Of a DNA stretch of 64,000 nucleotides, positions 1-9,271 are shown in pieces. Both the position numbers and the translations under genes were made by a program. The DNA lies in contig CAJUDJ010000003.1 of NCBI GenBank assembly GCA_910584985.1, positions 47,620 through 111,619 on the forward strand, read 5' to 3'. Source of the stretch: an uncultured Eubacterium sp. (GTDB taxonomy: Bacteria; Bacillota; Clostridia; Oscillospirales; Acutalibacteraceae). The notes under the pieces are model-generated. The model was not told the DNA's origin, did no database searches, and worked only from the letters and a program-made list of their open reading frames with translations. How positions within the stretch are numbered: position 1 is the first letter of the stretch; every line of letters starts with the position of its first letter.

Positions 1-1091
1 TCCTTTGCATTTACGGCAAGTGTCATACTTTCAGATTTATCAAAGCCGTAATCACTCATTTTTAAATCAGCAACGCCGCATGCTTTCTGAAGCTTTACAA
101 GTGCCGTTATAAAATCCTGCGGTTTATCTGCATTCGGTATGCCCATGGCCTTTGCCATTTTTATGAATTGTTCATCGCAGGCATGCCTTTCTATAAAGAA
201 TTCTGCAAATGCTTTTGAAATCATAATAAGCCCTGCGCCGTGGGGCAGATTCGGGTGATAAGCACTCATGGCGTGCTCCATGGAATGCTGTGCTGTGGTG
301 TTTGTAAGCTGCATAGTTATGCCTGCTATAGTGCTGCCGTAGGCAACGGCTTCTCTTGCTCTCAAATCCTTTCCGTCTGCAACCGCTTTCGGAAGATATT
401 CGGCAATATTTTGAATAGCTGAAAGCGCAAGGGTTTCACTTAAAATATTCACACCGTTTGATATCATAACCTCTGTGTTATGGAAAAGTGCGTCAAAGCC
501 CTGCTAAGCTGTGTATTTCGGCGGCACAGTTTTCATAAGTTCAGGATCAACGATTGATAAAACAGGAACCAATTCCGGATAACCGAAGCCGATTTTCTCC
601 TTTGTTTCGGGATTTGAAATTACGCCCCAGCAGTTGATTTCAGAACCTGTGCCCGATGATGTGGCGATGGTAACAATCGGCAGTCCTGCATTTTCAAGTG
701 GTTGTCCCTTTCCTGTTCCGCCGTTTACATAATCCCATAAATCACCGGGATTGGTTGCCATAGCGGAAACGGCAATGGCCGAATCTAAAACAGCACCGCC
801 GCCAAGGGCAACAATGAAATCGCAGCCGTTTTCCTTTGCAAAGGCTGCCGCTTCCATAATAATGGCTTTAACAGGGTTTTCCATAATTTCTGCAAACTCT
901 GCAACTTCCGCACCGGCCTGTGCAAGTTGGCTGATTACAATATCGTATGCACCGCAGATTCTGGCGGACTTTCCTTTTGACATCAAAAGAAGCGCCTTTT
1001 TTCCGGGCATTTTCTGTTTTCCGAGCTCATAGATTGTGCCTGCACCAAAAATAAGATTTGTTGGATTATTAAAATTAAAATTCTTTTTCAT
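1..1091 (-). pseudogene. Iron-containing alcohol dehydrogenase, interrupted by an in-frame TAG; 3' end beyond the left edge
   Basis: This is a class III (iron-dependent) alcohol dehydrogenase. These enzymes interconvert an alcohol and an aldehyde or ketone with NAD(P)H. The N-terminal nucleotide-binding half shows GGGAVLDSA and TSSGTGSE. At 504-506 the frame reads TAG just after KYTA. The same frame then stays open to the window edge and still encodes the metal-site region: QGFDALFHNTE with the Asp and first His, and AMSAYHPNLPHGAG with the further His residues. Most homologues have an aromatic residue before QGFDAL, so a Tyr-to-amber change is the simplest reading. I chose the start at 1091 because GGAGG lies 7 bases upstream; an in-frame ATG at 1106 lies before that site. 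TAG ends other genes here, so recoding is unlikely. It is probably a recent pseudogene, or a sequence error. Confidence 0.85.
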
Positions 1092-1190
1092 AAGTATTTC
1101 CTCCATATTAAATAGGCAGATTTGCCCTGTCTGATTTTATTATACGGGTGTAGCAGAAAAATAGCAAATACTTAAAATGAAAGGATTATT

Positions 1191-1205
1191 ATGCCTTTCA
1201 GGCAT
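1191..1205. repeat. Short inverted repeat upstream of the alcohol dehydrogenase
   Basis: ATGCCT and AGGCAT form a 6-bp stem around a 3-base loop, about 100 bases upstream of the dehydrogenase start. It could be an operator or part of a hairpin. Nothing more can be said from sequence. Confidence 0.3.
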
Positions 1206-1222
1206 ATATAAAAACGATAAAT

Positions 1223-1253
1223 AATGCCGCAGCATATCTTGTGCTGCGGCATT
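1223..1253 (-). terminator. Terminator of the permease operon
   Basis: A 12-bp perfect stem (AATGCCGCAGCA with its complement) and a 7-base loop lie 15 bases past the permease stop. The leftward strand continues into a T-rich stretch. This fits an intrinsic terminator for the leftward lyase-permease pair. Confidence 0.7.
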
Positions 1254-1268
1254 TCATATTCTTTTCTG

Positions 1269-2654
1269 TTATGCAGAAATGCTTTCTTCGGCAGCCTTTT
1301 CGGCTTCAGCCCGTGCAAGCTCAATTTCTTTCAGATTAACCTTGCCTGTTTTCAGCCTGTAAAAGCTGTATGCAAACAGTACGGCCACCATAATGATAAT
1401 CAGATACTGATCGCCGGCTTTCATTGTTGTGAACAGGGCAACGCTGATCAGCAGATCACATAAGATTGCAATTGTCATTGTTATCACAAATGCCCATTTT
1501 GGCATATGGAAAAAGCTTTGCTTCCATGCCTGCGGATATTTTTTCACAAGGCGGAACATCAGAATGTTGTTTATCAGATTTAATATCATAACAGGTATCA
1601 TCATAAGCGATATAAGGTCCTGAAGCCCGATATCAACAAATACGGGAACAACGGCAATGATATACATAATCAGCATCATTACCCAGGGATAGCCCTTTTT
1701 GTTTTTCTTTCCGAGAAAGGCGGGAAGCCAGCCATCCTCAATCGTTGCCATCATCGGATGCTGAACACTTGCGATTGCGCCGTAAAGGGAGGTTGCGATA
1801 GCGAAGCATGCACCGCCGATTATAAATACAACGAAAACAGCATGCGGGAAAATCTGCTTGGCAACAACGCCAAGGCTTTTATCCGCAACCTGTTCCACGG
1901 GAAGCACGCCTGCCGAAACAATTCCAATCAAGCAGTAAACCACCATAACAGCAACGGAAGCAAGAATAATTGCTTTGGGCAGACTTCTTTTAGGGTTTTT
2001 TGCATCAGCTGTCATTGCAATCGGCATGGTAGCGCCCTGACAGGCAAAGCTCATCATGGCAATGGCCATAATAAATCCGGTTGCACCGCCGCCGAAATAT
2101 CCTTCGGAAAACGGATTGGCGGTTGAAAAATCAGTTTGCGGAATCCCCACAATAACATAAACAAGCAAGGATGTTATCAGCACGGCAACCATAATCAGGT
2201 TGAATTTGCCCATGAATTTTCCGCCGAAAAAGGTGGTTAAAAAGAATATCGTTATAATTGCAACGGCAATCCATTTTCCGTAAGGAAGAATTGCCGGGAA
2301 CACCGTTGCGGCATATTCAACAATGGAAAGGGCATACATGGCAAAAGCAAGCCCTGTAAATATTGTTGAGATTGCGGAAACGCCAATCAGAATCGGCGGC
2401 TGCAAAAGTGCCTGCTGGCTGTAATTTCCGCCGGGAAGCACAAACATGCCGGACATCATTGTTTTGTAAGCATAGGCAAAAAGCACAACAACGCAGGCGA
2501 TGATCAGCGCAAGCGGAATAGATCTTCCTGTAAAACCGATGCCGCTGCCCATTGAAACAAATATACCCGAACCAATACAGTTGCCTATTCCGTAGCACAT
2601 CAGCTCGGCAACACCCAGTTTCTTTTTACCTGCTGTAATTTTTTTATCAGACAT
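1269..2654 (-). CDS. Amino-acid permease, APC superfamily
   Basis: A 461-residue inner-membrane transporter with about 12 hydrophobic segments. The first segment carries the APC motif GIGNCIGSGIFVSMG, the unwound substrate-binding helix typical of amino-acid/polyamine/organocation carriers. The N- and C-terminal tails are short, charged and cytoplasmic, and the last 20 residues are rich in Glu and Ala. The start is only 18 bases after the stop of the MalY-type lyase gene, so the two are very likely co-transcribed. That pairing suggests uptake of the amino acid the lyase uses, possibly cystine, cystathionine or methionine. The substrate is inferred from context only. Confidence 0.85.
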   Translation of the reverse strand: MSDKKITAGKKKLGVAELMCYGIGNCIGSGIFVSMGSGIGFTGRSIPLALIIACVVVLFAYAYKTMMSGMFVLPGGNYSQQALLQPPILIGVSAISTIFTGLAFAMYALSIVEYAATVFPAILPYGKWIAVAIITIFFLTTFFGGKFMGKFNLIMVAVLITSLLVYVIVGIPQTDFSTANPFSEGYFGGGATGFIMAIAMMSFACQGATMPIAMTADAKNPKRSLPKAIILASVAVMVVYCLIGIVSAGVLPVEQVADKSLGVVAKQIFPHAVFVVFIIGGACFAIATSLYGAIASVQHPMMATIEDGWLPAFLGKKNKKGYPWVMMLIMYIIAVVPVFVDIGLQDLISLMMIPVMILNLINNILMFRLVKKYPQAWKQSFFHMPKWAFVITMTIAILCDLLISVALFTTMKAGDQYLIIIMVAVLFAYSFYRLKTGKVNLKEIELARAEAEKAAEESISA

Positions 2655-2672
2655 TCCAATATCTCCTTTTTA

Positions 2673-4451
2673 TCATCTTAATGCTTTAATCATTTCTTTA
2701 ATATTCGGAAAATCAGCAACCGTTCTGAAATAATGCGAATAAATAACCTGCATATTTCGGTTTACACCTATGAAAGCGGAAAGCTGCATCTGCCTTGGGC
2801 CGGATTCTTTTTCTGCATTGTCAAGCGGTGAAACGGCAAGATTTGCAAGCATATCGGAATCAAGCAGTTTTTTTATATCTTTTCCAATCATTTTTTCAAA
2901 CAGCTTATCGCCTGCAACCATTCCTGCAAGGCCGTCTGCTTCAAAGATGTTGTATCGGTCATAAAGCACGGCATCGGGATCGGAAATCAGTTCAAACGGA
3001 TATTTGTTTTCTGCCTGCTTCAATGTTTTCACATCAGACTGCATTACAAATTTAACATCAATGCCCATAAGCTTAAGTGCCGGATAAGCTGCTTTTATAA
3101 GTGCCAGCGTTTTCTGGCAGATTTCGCATTCATAATATCTTGAAAAAACAATCAGTGTGTTTTTCTGAATTACATTTTTCAGGTTTGCATTGTGCTTTGA
3201 CGGGGAGTTATAAACAAAGCCCTCAATCTTATCGCCTTTTTTAAGGGTTTTATGATACGGTACACCATCCTTGGACCATTTTGCCTTCTGTGCATAAACG
3301 GCGTGGCGGAAACGCTCCATAGCTCTTTCAAGTGTTTCTCTTGCACAGGCAAGGTTAATACGCTGAAACCCTCTGCCTTCTGTGCCGAAAACCTCGCCGT
3401 TATCAAGATAAATCCCGGCGTTTTCCAGCATTGCTTTCATCTCGCGGTGGGTCATTCCAAGGCCTCTCATATCAAGCCACAGAAGATAAGTCCCTTCTAA
3501 CTGCGAAATTTTTATTTCAGGGAAATTTTCAGCCATAAAGCTTTCAATATATTCTGCATTTCCCTGAATAACGGTTATCAGCTCTTCAAGCCATTCCTCG
3601 CATTCATTATAGGCGGCAATGCATGCCGTGTAGGCAAAAATGTTCAGCCCCATCTGCATGTTAAGCAGGCTGCAGGCGGTTGCCTTTAACCTTATTTTTG
3701 AATTCGGAATAATTATATTTGAACACTGAAGCCCTGCCAAATTAAAGGTTTTACTTGGTGCCGTGCAAACGGCAATGCTGTTTTTGACACGCTCGCTTAC
3801 GGTTGCCATAACCGTGTGCTCAAAGCCGGGCATGATTAAATCATGGTGTATTTCGTCATCAATGATAAATACATTGTTGTTGCAGCATATGTTAGCAACC
3901 TTAAGAAGCTCATTTTTCGTCCATACTCTTCCTACAGGATTGTGCGGATTACAGAAAAGAAGCGCCTTTGCTTCTTTGCGGGCAGCTTTTCTTTCAAGAT
4001 CGGCATAGTCTATTTCATATCTGCCGTTGTTATTAATTAATTTGCTGTAAATAATACGGCGGCTTTTTGCTATAACGGCAATATCAAAAGGATAATAAAC
4101 AGGTGTAAGAATAATTACGGAATCACCGGGCTTTGTTACTGCATCCACAAGCACGGCAAGCGCATCAACCACACCGGGTGTATTGATTATCCATTCCTTT
4201 TTAACATCAAAGCCATGCCTTCTTTTCATCCAACCGCAAACCGCTTCATAATATTCATCCGTTGCATTTGTATAGCCGAGAATGGCAGTGTCTGCCAGTT
4301 TTTTGATTGCCTCTTTAATAGGCGGTGCAGTGTAAAATTCCATATCCGCAACAGACAGCGGAACATTTTCAACAGAAGCATCTTTTACTGCATTCCATTT
4401 TTGAGAGCCGCAGCTTGAACGATCGGGAATACTTGTAAAATCGTATTTCAT
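2673..4451 (-). CDS. MalY/PatB-type PLP C-S lyase fused to a C-terminal peroxiredoxin-like domain
   Basis: A 592-residue two-domain protein. Residues 1 to about 385 are a fold-type I PLP enzyme of the MalY/PatB group (cystathionine beta-lyase or aminotransferase): NPHNPVGR, the acidic DDEIHHDL stretch, and the Schiff-base lysine K234 in SKTFNLAGL. These enzymes cleave C-S bonds of cystathionine or cysteine conjugates to give a thiol, pyruvate and ammonia. From about residue 400 there is a second alpha/beta domain of the AhpC/TSA (peroxiredoxin-like) type with FSRYYECEICQK, giving a C442-x-x-C445 pair where a thioredoxin-fold active site belongs, followed by a conserved SDPDAVLYDRYNI stretch. 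MalY proteins normally end near residue 390, so this is a true fusion. The start at 4451 has AGGGGTG just upstream and begins MKYDF, as relatives do. The adjacent permease probably supplies its amino acid. Confidence 0.85.
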   Translation of the reverse strand: MKYDFTSIPDRSSCGSQKWNAVKDASVENVPLSVADMEFYTAPPIKEAIKKLADTAILGYTNATDEYYEAVCGWMKRRHGFDVKKEWIINTPGVVDALAVLVDAVTKPGDSVIILTPVYYPFDIAVIAKSRRIIYSKLINNNGRYEIDYADLERKAARKEAKALLFCNPHNPVGRVWTKNELLKVANICCNNNVFIIDDEIHHDLIMPGFEHTVMATVSERVKNSIAVCTAPSKTFNLAGLQCSNIIIPNSKIRLKATACSLLNMQMGLNIFAYTACIAAYNECEEWLEELITVIQGNAEYIESFMAENFPEIKISQLEGTYLLWLDMRGLGMTHREMKAMLENAGIYLDNGEVFGTEGRGFQRINLACARETLERAMERFRHAVYAQKAKWSKDGVPYHKTLKKGDKIEGFVYNSPSKHNANLKNVIQKNTLIVFSRYYECEICQKTLALIKAAYPALKLMGIDVKFVMQSDVKTLKQAENKYPFELISDPDAVLYDRYNIFEADGLAGMVAGDKLFEKMIGKDIKKLLDSDMLANLAVSPLDNAEKESGPRQMQLSAFIGVNRNMQVIYSHYFRTVADFPNIKEMIKALR

Positions 4452-4474
4452 AATATTCACCCCTAACAAAATTC

Positions 4475-4505
4475 AGGCAAAGGCGGATGGAAAACGCCTT
4501 TGCCT
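4475..4505 (-). promoter_or_regulatory. Stem-loop in the leader of the lyase-permease operon
   Basis: AGGCAAAGGCG and its exact complement form an 11-bp stem with a 9-base loop, 24 to 54 bases upstream of the lyase start. On the leftward strand there is no run of T after it, so it is not an ordinary terminator. It may be an attenuator, a protein site or an RNA-stability hairpin. Confidence 0.45.
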
Positions 4506-4598
4506 TATCATAATTTTATACTATCACACAGCATTGACAATGTCAATTATTTTTGATAGGATTAGTTTATAATTTGTTTATATTTTAAGGGGGTTTCT

Positions 4599-5285
4599 AT
4601 GTCTGTTGTTGCTATTCCCCAAATGGGAAACGATTTGTTCAGGAAATATATGAAAAGCAAGTATACACAAAGCCTTAAGCGAAGTGGTGCGGATGTAAAA
4701 TGGATAGAGCTTAACGATACGGAAAAGGCTGTTGAGGAGGCGCTGCGCTGTGATGCAATGCTGCTTCCTGGCGGAGCGGATGTAAATCCTGCACTTTACG
4801 GGCAGAAGGCTGAGGAAAAATGCGGCAGTCCGAATTGGTTAAGAGATGCAGCCGAGCCTGAAATGCTGAAAGCCTTTTTGAATGAAAAAAAGCCTGTTTT
4901 TGCAATATGCAGGGGTATTCAGATTTTAAATGTTTCTTTCGGAGGCACTTTGCTTCAGGATATAAAGGATAAGCAGCAATGCAGGCATATGGATTTTCTT
5001 TCGCGTGCCGGCAGCATTCATTCCGTTGCAGTTGAGAAAAATACAAAGCTTTTTGATATATTTCAATCCGATTGTGAAAAGGTAAACAGTATGCACCACC
5101 AGGCAATAGATAAAGTGGGAAAAGGTCTGATTGTTTCTGCCAGAAGTACAGATGGCTATGTTGAAGCACTTGAGCTTGCGAATTACCCTTTCTGCATGGG
5201 TGTTCAGTGGCATCCGGAGCATATGAGCAGGAAAAATGAAAAACAGCAGAAATTATTTGATGTGTTTGTTCAGAACTGTCGTTAA
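4599..5285 (+). CDS. Class I glutamine amidotransferase-like hydrolase, peptidase C26 (PuuD-like)
   Basis: A 228-residue cytoplasmic hydrolase of the gamma-glutamyl-gamma-aminobutyrate hydrolase family. The triad is visible: nucleophile C104 in FAICRGIQ, and H205 with E207 in GVQWHPEHM. LLPGGADVNP near residue 56 is typical of the C26 family. Such enzymes cleave gamma-glutamyl amides, for example in putrescine catabolism, but no other puu genes are nearby, so the substrate is open. The start follows AAGGGGG with good spacing. It is transcribed away from the lyase operon and stands alone. Confidence 0.85.
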   Translation: MSVVAIPQMGNDLFRKYMKSKYTQSLKRSGADVKWIELNDTEKAVEEALRCDAMLLPGGADVNPALYGQKAEEKCGSPNWLRDAAEPEMLKAFLNEKKPVFAICRGIQILNVSFGGTLLQDIKDKQQCRHMDFLSRAGSIHSVAVEKNTKLFDIFQSDCEKVNSMHHQAIDKVGKGLIVSARSTDGYVEALELANYPFCMGVQWHPEHMSRKNEKQQKLFDVFVQNCR

Positions 5286-5382
5286 AAATTTTTGTTAGAT
5301 ATTGTTGAATTTTATTTATTTTGGTTTATAATAAACTTTATTGGTAATAATGATAAAGATTAATAAATTAGAGGTTTTATAA

Positions 5383-6183
5383 ATGGATAAAAAGAAGATT
5401 ATACAGCTTGTTTCCATTCTGGCAATTGTGTTGGTTATAGCAGTGGTTATTATTGTTGCTGTTACAAAGGACAGCAAAACAGAACAGAACAGCAGTTCGG
5501 ATTCTGCATTGTCTTCTTCAGAAGAATATTCTTCTTCGTCTGAAAATACAACAGAGTCTGCTTCATCTGATACTACGGCACAGACTGAAACAAAAAAGCC
5601 GTCAGTATCAAAGCCTGCACAGTCCGCTTCAAAGGTTGATGTTCTTGTGAATGCAAAAAATCCGATTCCGGACGACTGGAAGGTGGATCTTGTGCAGCTT
5701 AAAAATGGCCATCAGGTAGACAGAAGGGCATATGATTCTCTTCAGAAAATGATGGATGATGCAAGGGCAAAGGGATATAATCCGCTGATATGCTCATCTT
5801 ACAGAACCACCTCTTATCAGCAGCAGCTGTTTGATAACCGGGTGCAGAGAATGATGAATCAGGGAATGTCTGAAAAAGAAGCAATTAAGGATACGGAAAA
5901 ATGGATTGCCATTCCCGGCACAAGCGAACATGAAACCGGGCTTGCACTTGATATTGTAACGGTTGAAAATCAGAATCTGGATAACAGCCAGCTGAAATCC
6001 GAATGCCAGAAATGGATGATGGAGCATTGTTATGATTATGGCTTTATTCTCAGATATCCTGAAGATAAGGTAAGTGTTACAGGCATTGATTTTGAACCGT
6101 GGCATTACAGATATGTGGGATATGATATTGCGCAGTATATAAAGCAGCAGGGCATATGCCTTGAGGAATACAAACAGCAGTAA
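5383..6183 (+). CDS. D-alanyl-D-alanine carboxypeptidase, VanY/M15B family, membrane-anchored
   Basis: A 266-residue protein. An N-terminal membrane anchor spans residues 6-28, followed by a low-complexity Ser/Thr/Glu linker (about 35-85) and an M15B zinc peptidase domain. Zinc and catalytic residues are present: H183 and D190 in SEHETGLALD, and E238 with H241 in DFEPWHYRYVG. Family members trim the terminal D-Ala from peptidoglycan stem peptides outside the cell, lowering cross-linking. The linker suggests the domain reaches into the wall. It ends 13 bases before a shared terminator. Confidence 0.9.
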   Translation: MDKKKIIQLVSILAIVLVIAVVIIVAVTKDSKTEQNSSSDSALSSSEEYSSSSENTTESASSDTTAQTETKKPSVSKPAQSASKVDVLVNAKNPIPDDWKVDLVQLKNGHQVDRRAYDSLQKMMDDARAKGYNPLICSSYRTTSYQQQLFDNRVQRMMNQGMSEKEAIKDTEKWIAIPGTSEHETGLALDIVTVENQNLDNSQLKSECQKWMMEHCYDYGFILRYPEDKVSVTGIDFEPWHYRYVGYDIAQYIKQQGICLEEYKQQ

Positions 6184-6196
6184 ATACGGTATAAAA

Positions 6197-6220
6197 AAGG
6201 ACAGCTTTTAAGCTGTCCTT
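6197..6220. terminator. Bidirectional terminator between convergent genes
   Basis: AAGGACAGCT and its complement form a 10-bp stem with a TTTA loop. A runs lie on the left and T runs on the right, so it can stop both the carboxypeptidase and the leftward transporter transcripts. Confidence 0.8.
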
Positions 6221-6224
6221 AATT

Positions 6225-7694
6225 TTATTCAATTATAATGCCTTTTTCTTTTCTCTGTGCTTCAAGCTCTTTTGTTATTTTTTTCTTTTTTTCGCCCACA
6301 AGGTCATAGAAGAAAATCGGAAGTATGCATATCAGAAGCGATATTCCCGGAATGATGGAAACAAGGCTGAACATACCTGTTCTTACGGTGCTGCTCATTT
6401 CAAGCGGGTTGGCGGTAACATTTGCATTGATACTTGCAACATCCAAATTAACAATAATATACATCAAAACAATAAAAGAGGTTGAAATGGCGTTGCCCAG
6501 CTTGGTAACAAAACTCTGAATGGCACTGCCCATACCTGTAAGCCTTCTGCCTGTTTTCCATTCCATATAATCAAGGCAGTCGCCAACCATTGCAAAGGCG
6601 CAGATATTGATTGCGCCGCACGGAATGCAGGAAAGCACAAGAAACGGAACACATGCCCAGAAATGTTCATATCCGATAAACCAGATTGCCATGGAAGCGG
6701 CAAATCCGATAATGGAAGTGAAAATTACAATCTGCTTATAATTGAATTTTTTAAACAGAAGCGGCATAACCAGCATTGCGCCAAACATGCCTGCTGCTGT
6801 TGCAACCGCAAAAACGGTTGAAACAAGGCTTATGTTGGATTGAAGTGCCGTTTCCTGCTCAGAAGCACTTAATCCTGTTAAATCCTTTCCGATATAAAAA
6901 CTGTATCTTGCAACATGCACTGCTCCTGCCTGATACATATATCTTGCAGATGATAAAATACCCATAAGTGCAGTAAGGATAAGCGGCTTACAGGTGAATA
7001 TCAGTTTTAAAGCACCGGGTTCGCCTTTTGTTTTTTTCGGCGGAGCGGGAATATTTACACGCTCTTTTGTTTTAAAGTAAACTCTTACAAAAAGAAGATT
7101 TCCTAAAATGGCACAGATCAGTGCAATTGTCATATATTTTGTTTTTTCAAGTTCTGTTCCCGAAAGGTTGAATTTCGGAAGAATAAAACCGAGCACCATA
7201 AAGATTGCCATCGGCACGGCAGAGCCGATTCCGTTTGCAGTTCTGGCATTGCTGATGATATTTCCGCGTTCATCGGGATTCGGCGTCATAACATTCGGAA
7301 GACTCCAGAACGGCACGTCGGATGCAGTATAAATCATTCCCCATGCAATATAAGTAACAGCAGCGTAAACCATAAGCTGCCAGCCTGAAAGATTTGGCGC
7401 AAAAAACAGCAAAACAGTCAGAATGGCAATCGGAATCGGTGTAAAAATAAGATATGGCCGCATTTTTCCGTTTTTAAAATTGCTTCTGTCAACAATATAG
7501 CCCATAATAGGGTCATTTACCGCATCCCATATTCTTGCAAGAAGCATAAGAAGCAAAACAAAAACAGGAGTCAGCTTCAAAACGCTTAAATAAAAGTCGG
7601 AAATGTAAGAGCTCATTATGGCATAAACCATTCCCTGACCGAGAGCACCAACAGCATAAGCCATCCATTCCCTGGTTTTAACATATTTTTCCAT
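6225..7694 (-). CDS. Sugar:cation symporter, GPH (MelB) family
   Basis: A 489-residue inner-membrane protein with about 12 hydrophobic segments. Glycoside-pentoside-hexuronide family hallmarks are present: RIWDAVNDPIMGYIVDRS near residue 53, and KMRPYLIF after it. These carriers take up oligosaccharides or glycosides with H+ or Na+. The Asp residues in the DAVNDP region are those used for cation binding in MelB. The cargo cannot be told. No glycosidase is adjacent, unlike the second GPH gene at 61203. It has its own promoter and faces away from the FAD oxidoreductase. Confidence 0.88.
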   Translation of the reverse strand: MEKYVKTREWMAYAVGALGQGMVYAIMSSYISDFYLSVLKLTPVFVLLLMLLARIWDAVNDPIMGYIVDRSNFKNGKMRPYLIFTPIPIAILTVLLFFAPNLSGWQLMVYAAVTYIAWGMIYTASDVPFWSLPNVMTPNPDERGNIISNARTANGIGSAVPMAIFMVLGFILPKFNLSGTELEKTKYMTIALICAILGNLLFVRVYFKTKERVNIPAPPKKTKGEPGALKLIFTCKPLILTALMGILSSARYMYQAGAVHVARYSFYIGKDLTGLSASEQETALQSNISLVSTVFAVATAAGMFGAMLVMPLLFKKFNYKQIVIFTSIIGFAASMAIWFIGYEHFWACVPFLVLSCIPCGAINICAFAMVGDCLDYMEWKTGRRLTGMGSAIQSFVTKLGNAISTSFIVLMYIIVNLDVASINANVTANPLEMSSTVRTGMFSLVSIIPGISLLICILPIFFYDLVGEKKKKITKELEAQRKEKGIIIE

Positions 7695-7720
7695 AGAATT
7701 TTACCCCTTAAATTCTGAAT

Positions 7721-7731
7721 TGTGATTCACA
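7721..7731. promoter_or_regulatory. Possible operator, TGTGA-n-TCACA
   Basis: An 11-bp perfect palindrome lies just downstream of the -10 box of the leftward GPH transporter promoter. The half sites resemble those of CRP/FNR-type regulators. The position would let a repressor block transcription. Single occurrence, so weak. Confidence 0.3.
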
Positions 7732-7738
7732 CATTTAC

Positions 7739-7767
7739 ATTATAAAGTATTTTGTAAAATTTATCAA
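7739..7767 (-). promoter_or_regulatory. Sigma-A-type promoter of the GPH transporter
   Basis: On the leftward strand TTGATA and TATAAT are separated by 17 bases. The start codon lies about 45 bases downstream of the -10 box. Confidence 0.6.
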
Positions 7768-7828
7768 TAATTAAATTAGAAGTGATTAAAACCTTGTTTT
7801 ATGTAAATTCTAATTTCGGGGTGAAGAT

Positions 7829-9271
7829 ATGAAATCATTGTGGAGTGAAAGTGTTTCTCAAAAAAAATATAATGCCTTAAAAGGGGATATAAGTGTAAAT
7901 ACCGTTGTAATCGGCGGAGGAATAGCAGGGCTTTTAACTGCTTATAAATTAAAGGAAAGAGGAATAGATGCAGCTGTAATTGAAGCTGAAAGAATCTGCA
8001 ACGGTCAGACGAAAAATACAACGGCGAAAATAACAAGCCAGCACAGTATCATTTACAGCAAAATCCTTTCCGGTTACGGTGCCAAGGCGGCTGAGGAATA
8101 TGCCCGTGCGAATCAGCAGGCAATCAGCGAATATGAAAGAATCATACAAAATAAGCATATTGAATGCGGTTTTGAAAGAAAAAATGCAGTGCTTTATGCA
8201 CTTGAAAGCAAAAAAATAATTGAGAAGGAATATGATGCGGCAAAAGCAGCGGGCATCGACTGCTATATGACAAATCAAATTGAACTGCCGTTTCCTGTTA
8301 AATCTGCGCTTGTGTTCAGAAATCAGGCACAGTTTAATCCGCTTGCATTTCTGGCGGCAATCAGTGAAAATCTGAAAATTTATGAAAATACGAAAGCAGT
8401 AAAAATCGAAAATAACACCGTTTTTACCGATAAAGGGAATATAACTTCCGAAAATATTGTTATTGCCTGCCATTTTCCGTTTATAAATTTTCCCGGGTTG
8501 TATTTTCTTAAAATGAATCAGGAAAGAAGCTATGCCGTTTCATCAAAATGGAACGGAAAACTCAGCGCAATGTATATTGATGCTGTAAAGGGATTTTCCT
8601 TTCGTACCTATAAAGACAGCATAATTATCGGAGCAGGAGCCCACAGAACAGGAAAAACGGAAAAAGGCAATCCTTTTACGCTTATTGAGAAAAAAGGCAG
8701 GATGCTGTTTCCGGATTTCAAGGCAGAAAACCGCTGGTCTGCACAGGATTGCATCACACTTGACGGCCTGCCGTATATCGGAAGATTTATCCGCGGCAAT
8801 GATCATATTTATGTTTCCACAGGTTTTAATAAATGGGGAATGACAGCCGCTATGGCAGGTGCACACAGAATTTCGGATATGATATGCACAGGTAATGTTT
8901 ATGAAAACAGCATTTTTTCTCCCTGCCGTTTCAGTGTTTTTGCCTGTGCCGGGAATATCTGCACCAACACAGCCGAAACTGTTAAAGGGTTTTCAGCTCA
9001 TTTGAAAAAAACATCTCTTTCAGCAAGAGATGTTAAAGCAGAAACTGCCGAAATTATAAATTATAAAGGAGAAAAAGCAGGTGCATACAGGTGTAAAGAT
9101 GGAAAGCTTTACATTGTTTCGCTGAAATGCCCGCATTTGAAATGCTGTCTGCAATGGAATAAGACCACAAAAACATGGGATTGTCCCTGTCATGGTTCAA
9201 GATATGATTACAGGGGACGGCTTATTGACAATCCGGCACAGCAGCATTCAATTCTGATTGCTGAAATTTGA
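7829..9271 (+). CDS. FAD-dependent oxidoreductase with C-terminal Rieske [2Fe-2S] domain
   Basis: A 480-residue protein. The N-terminus has a dinucleotide-binding fold, VVIGGGIAGLLTAYKL at about residues 26-41, of the DAO (D-amino-acid oxidase/glycine oxidase-like) superfamily. Residues about 400-480 form a Rieske domain: C434-P-H436 and C452-P-C-H455 within DCPCHGSRYD, the four ligands of a [2Fe-2S] cluster. This architecture is widespread in Firmicutes but its substrate is not settled. Electrons presumably pass between flavin and cluster. No signal peptide is visible, so it is cytoplasmic. The start has GGGGTG 6 bases upstream. Confidence 0.88.
   Translation: MKSLWSESVSQKKYNALKGDISVNTVVIGGGIAGLLTAYKLKERGIDAAVIEAERICNGQTKNTTAKITSQHSIIYSKILSGYGAKAAEEYARANQQAISEYERIIQNKHIECGFERKNAVLYALESKKIIEKEYDAAKAAGIDCYMTNQIELPFPVKSALVFRNQAQFNPLAFLAAISENLKIYENTKAVKIENNTVFTDKGNITSENIVIACHFPFINFPGLYFLKMNQERSYAVSSKWNGKLSAMYIDAVKGFSFRTYKDSIIIGAGAHRTGKTEKGNPFTLIEKKGRMLFPDFKAENRWSAQDCITLDGLPYIGRFIRGNDHIYVSTGFNKWGMTAAMAGAHRISDMICTGNVYENSIFSPCRFSVFACAGNICTNTAETVKGFSAHLKKTSLSARDVKAETAEIINYKGEKAGAYRCKDGKLYIVSLKCPHLKCCLQWNKTTKTWDCPCHGSRYDYRGRLIDNPAQQHSILIAEI

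Noticed and set aside
504..506. TAG read as pyrrolysine or a reassigned codon
   Set aside because: TAG ends rnfA, rnfD and dacF here, and no pyl genes are in the window; a nonsense change is simpler.
7829..9271. Possible fusion artefact of oxidase and Rieske domain
   Set aside because: This DAO-Rieske architecture is a known, widespread Firmicutes family, so the fusion is ordinary.
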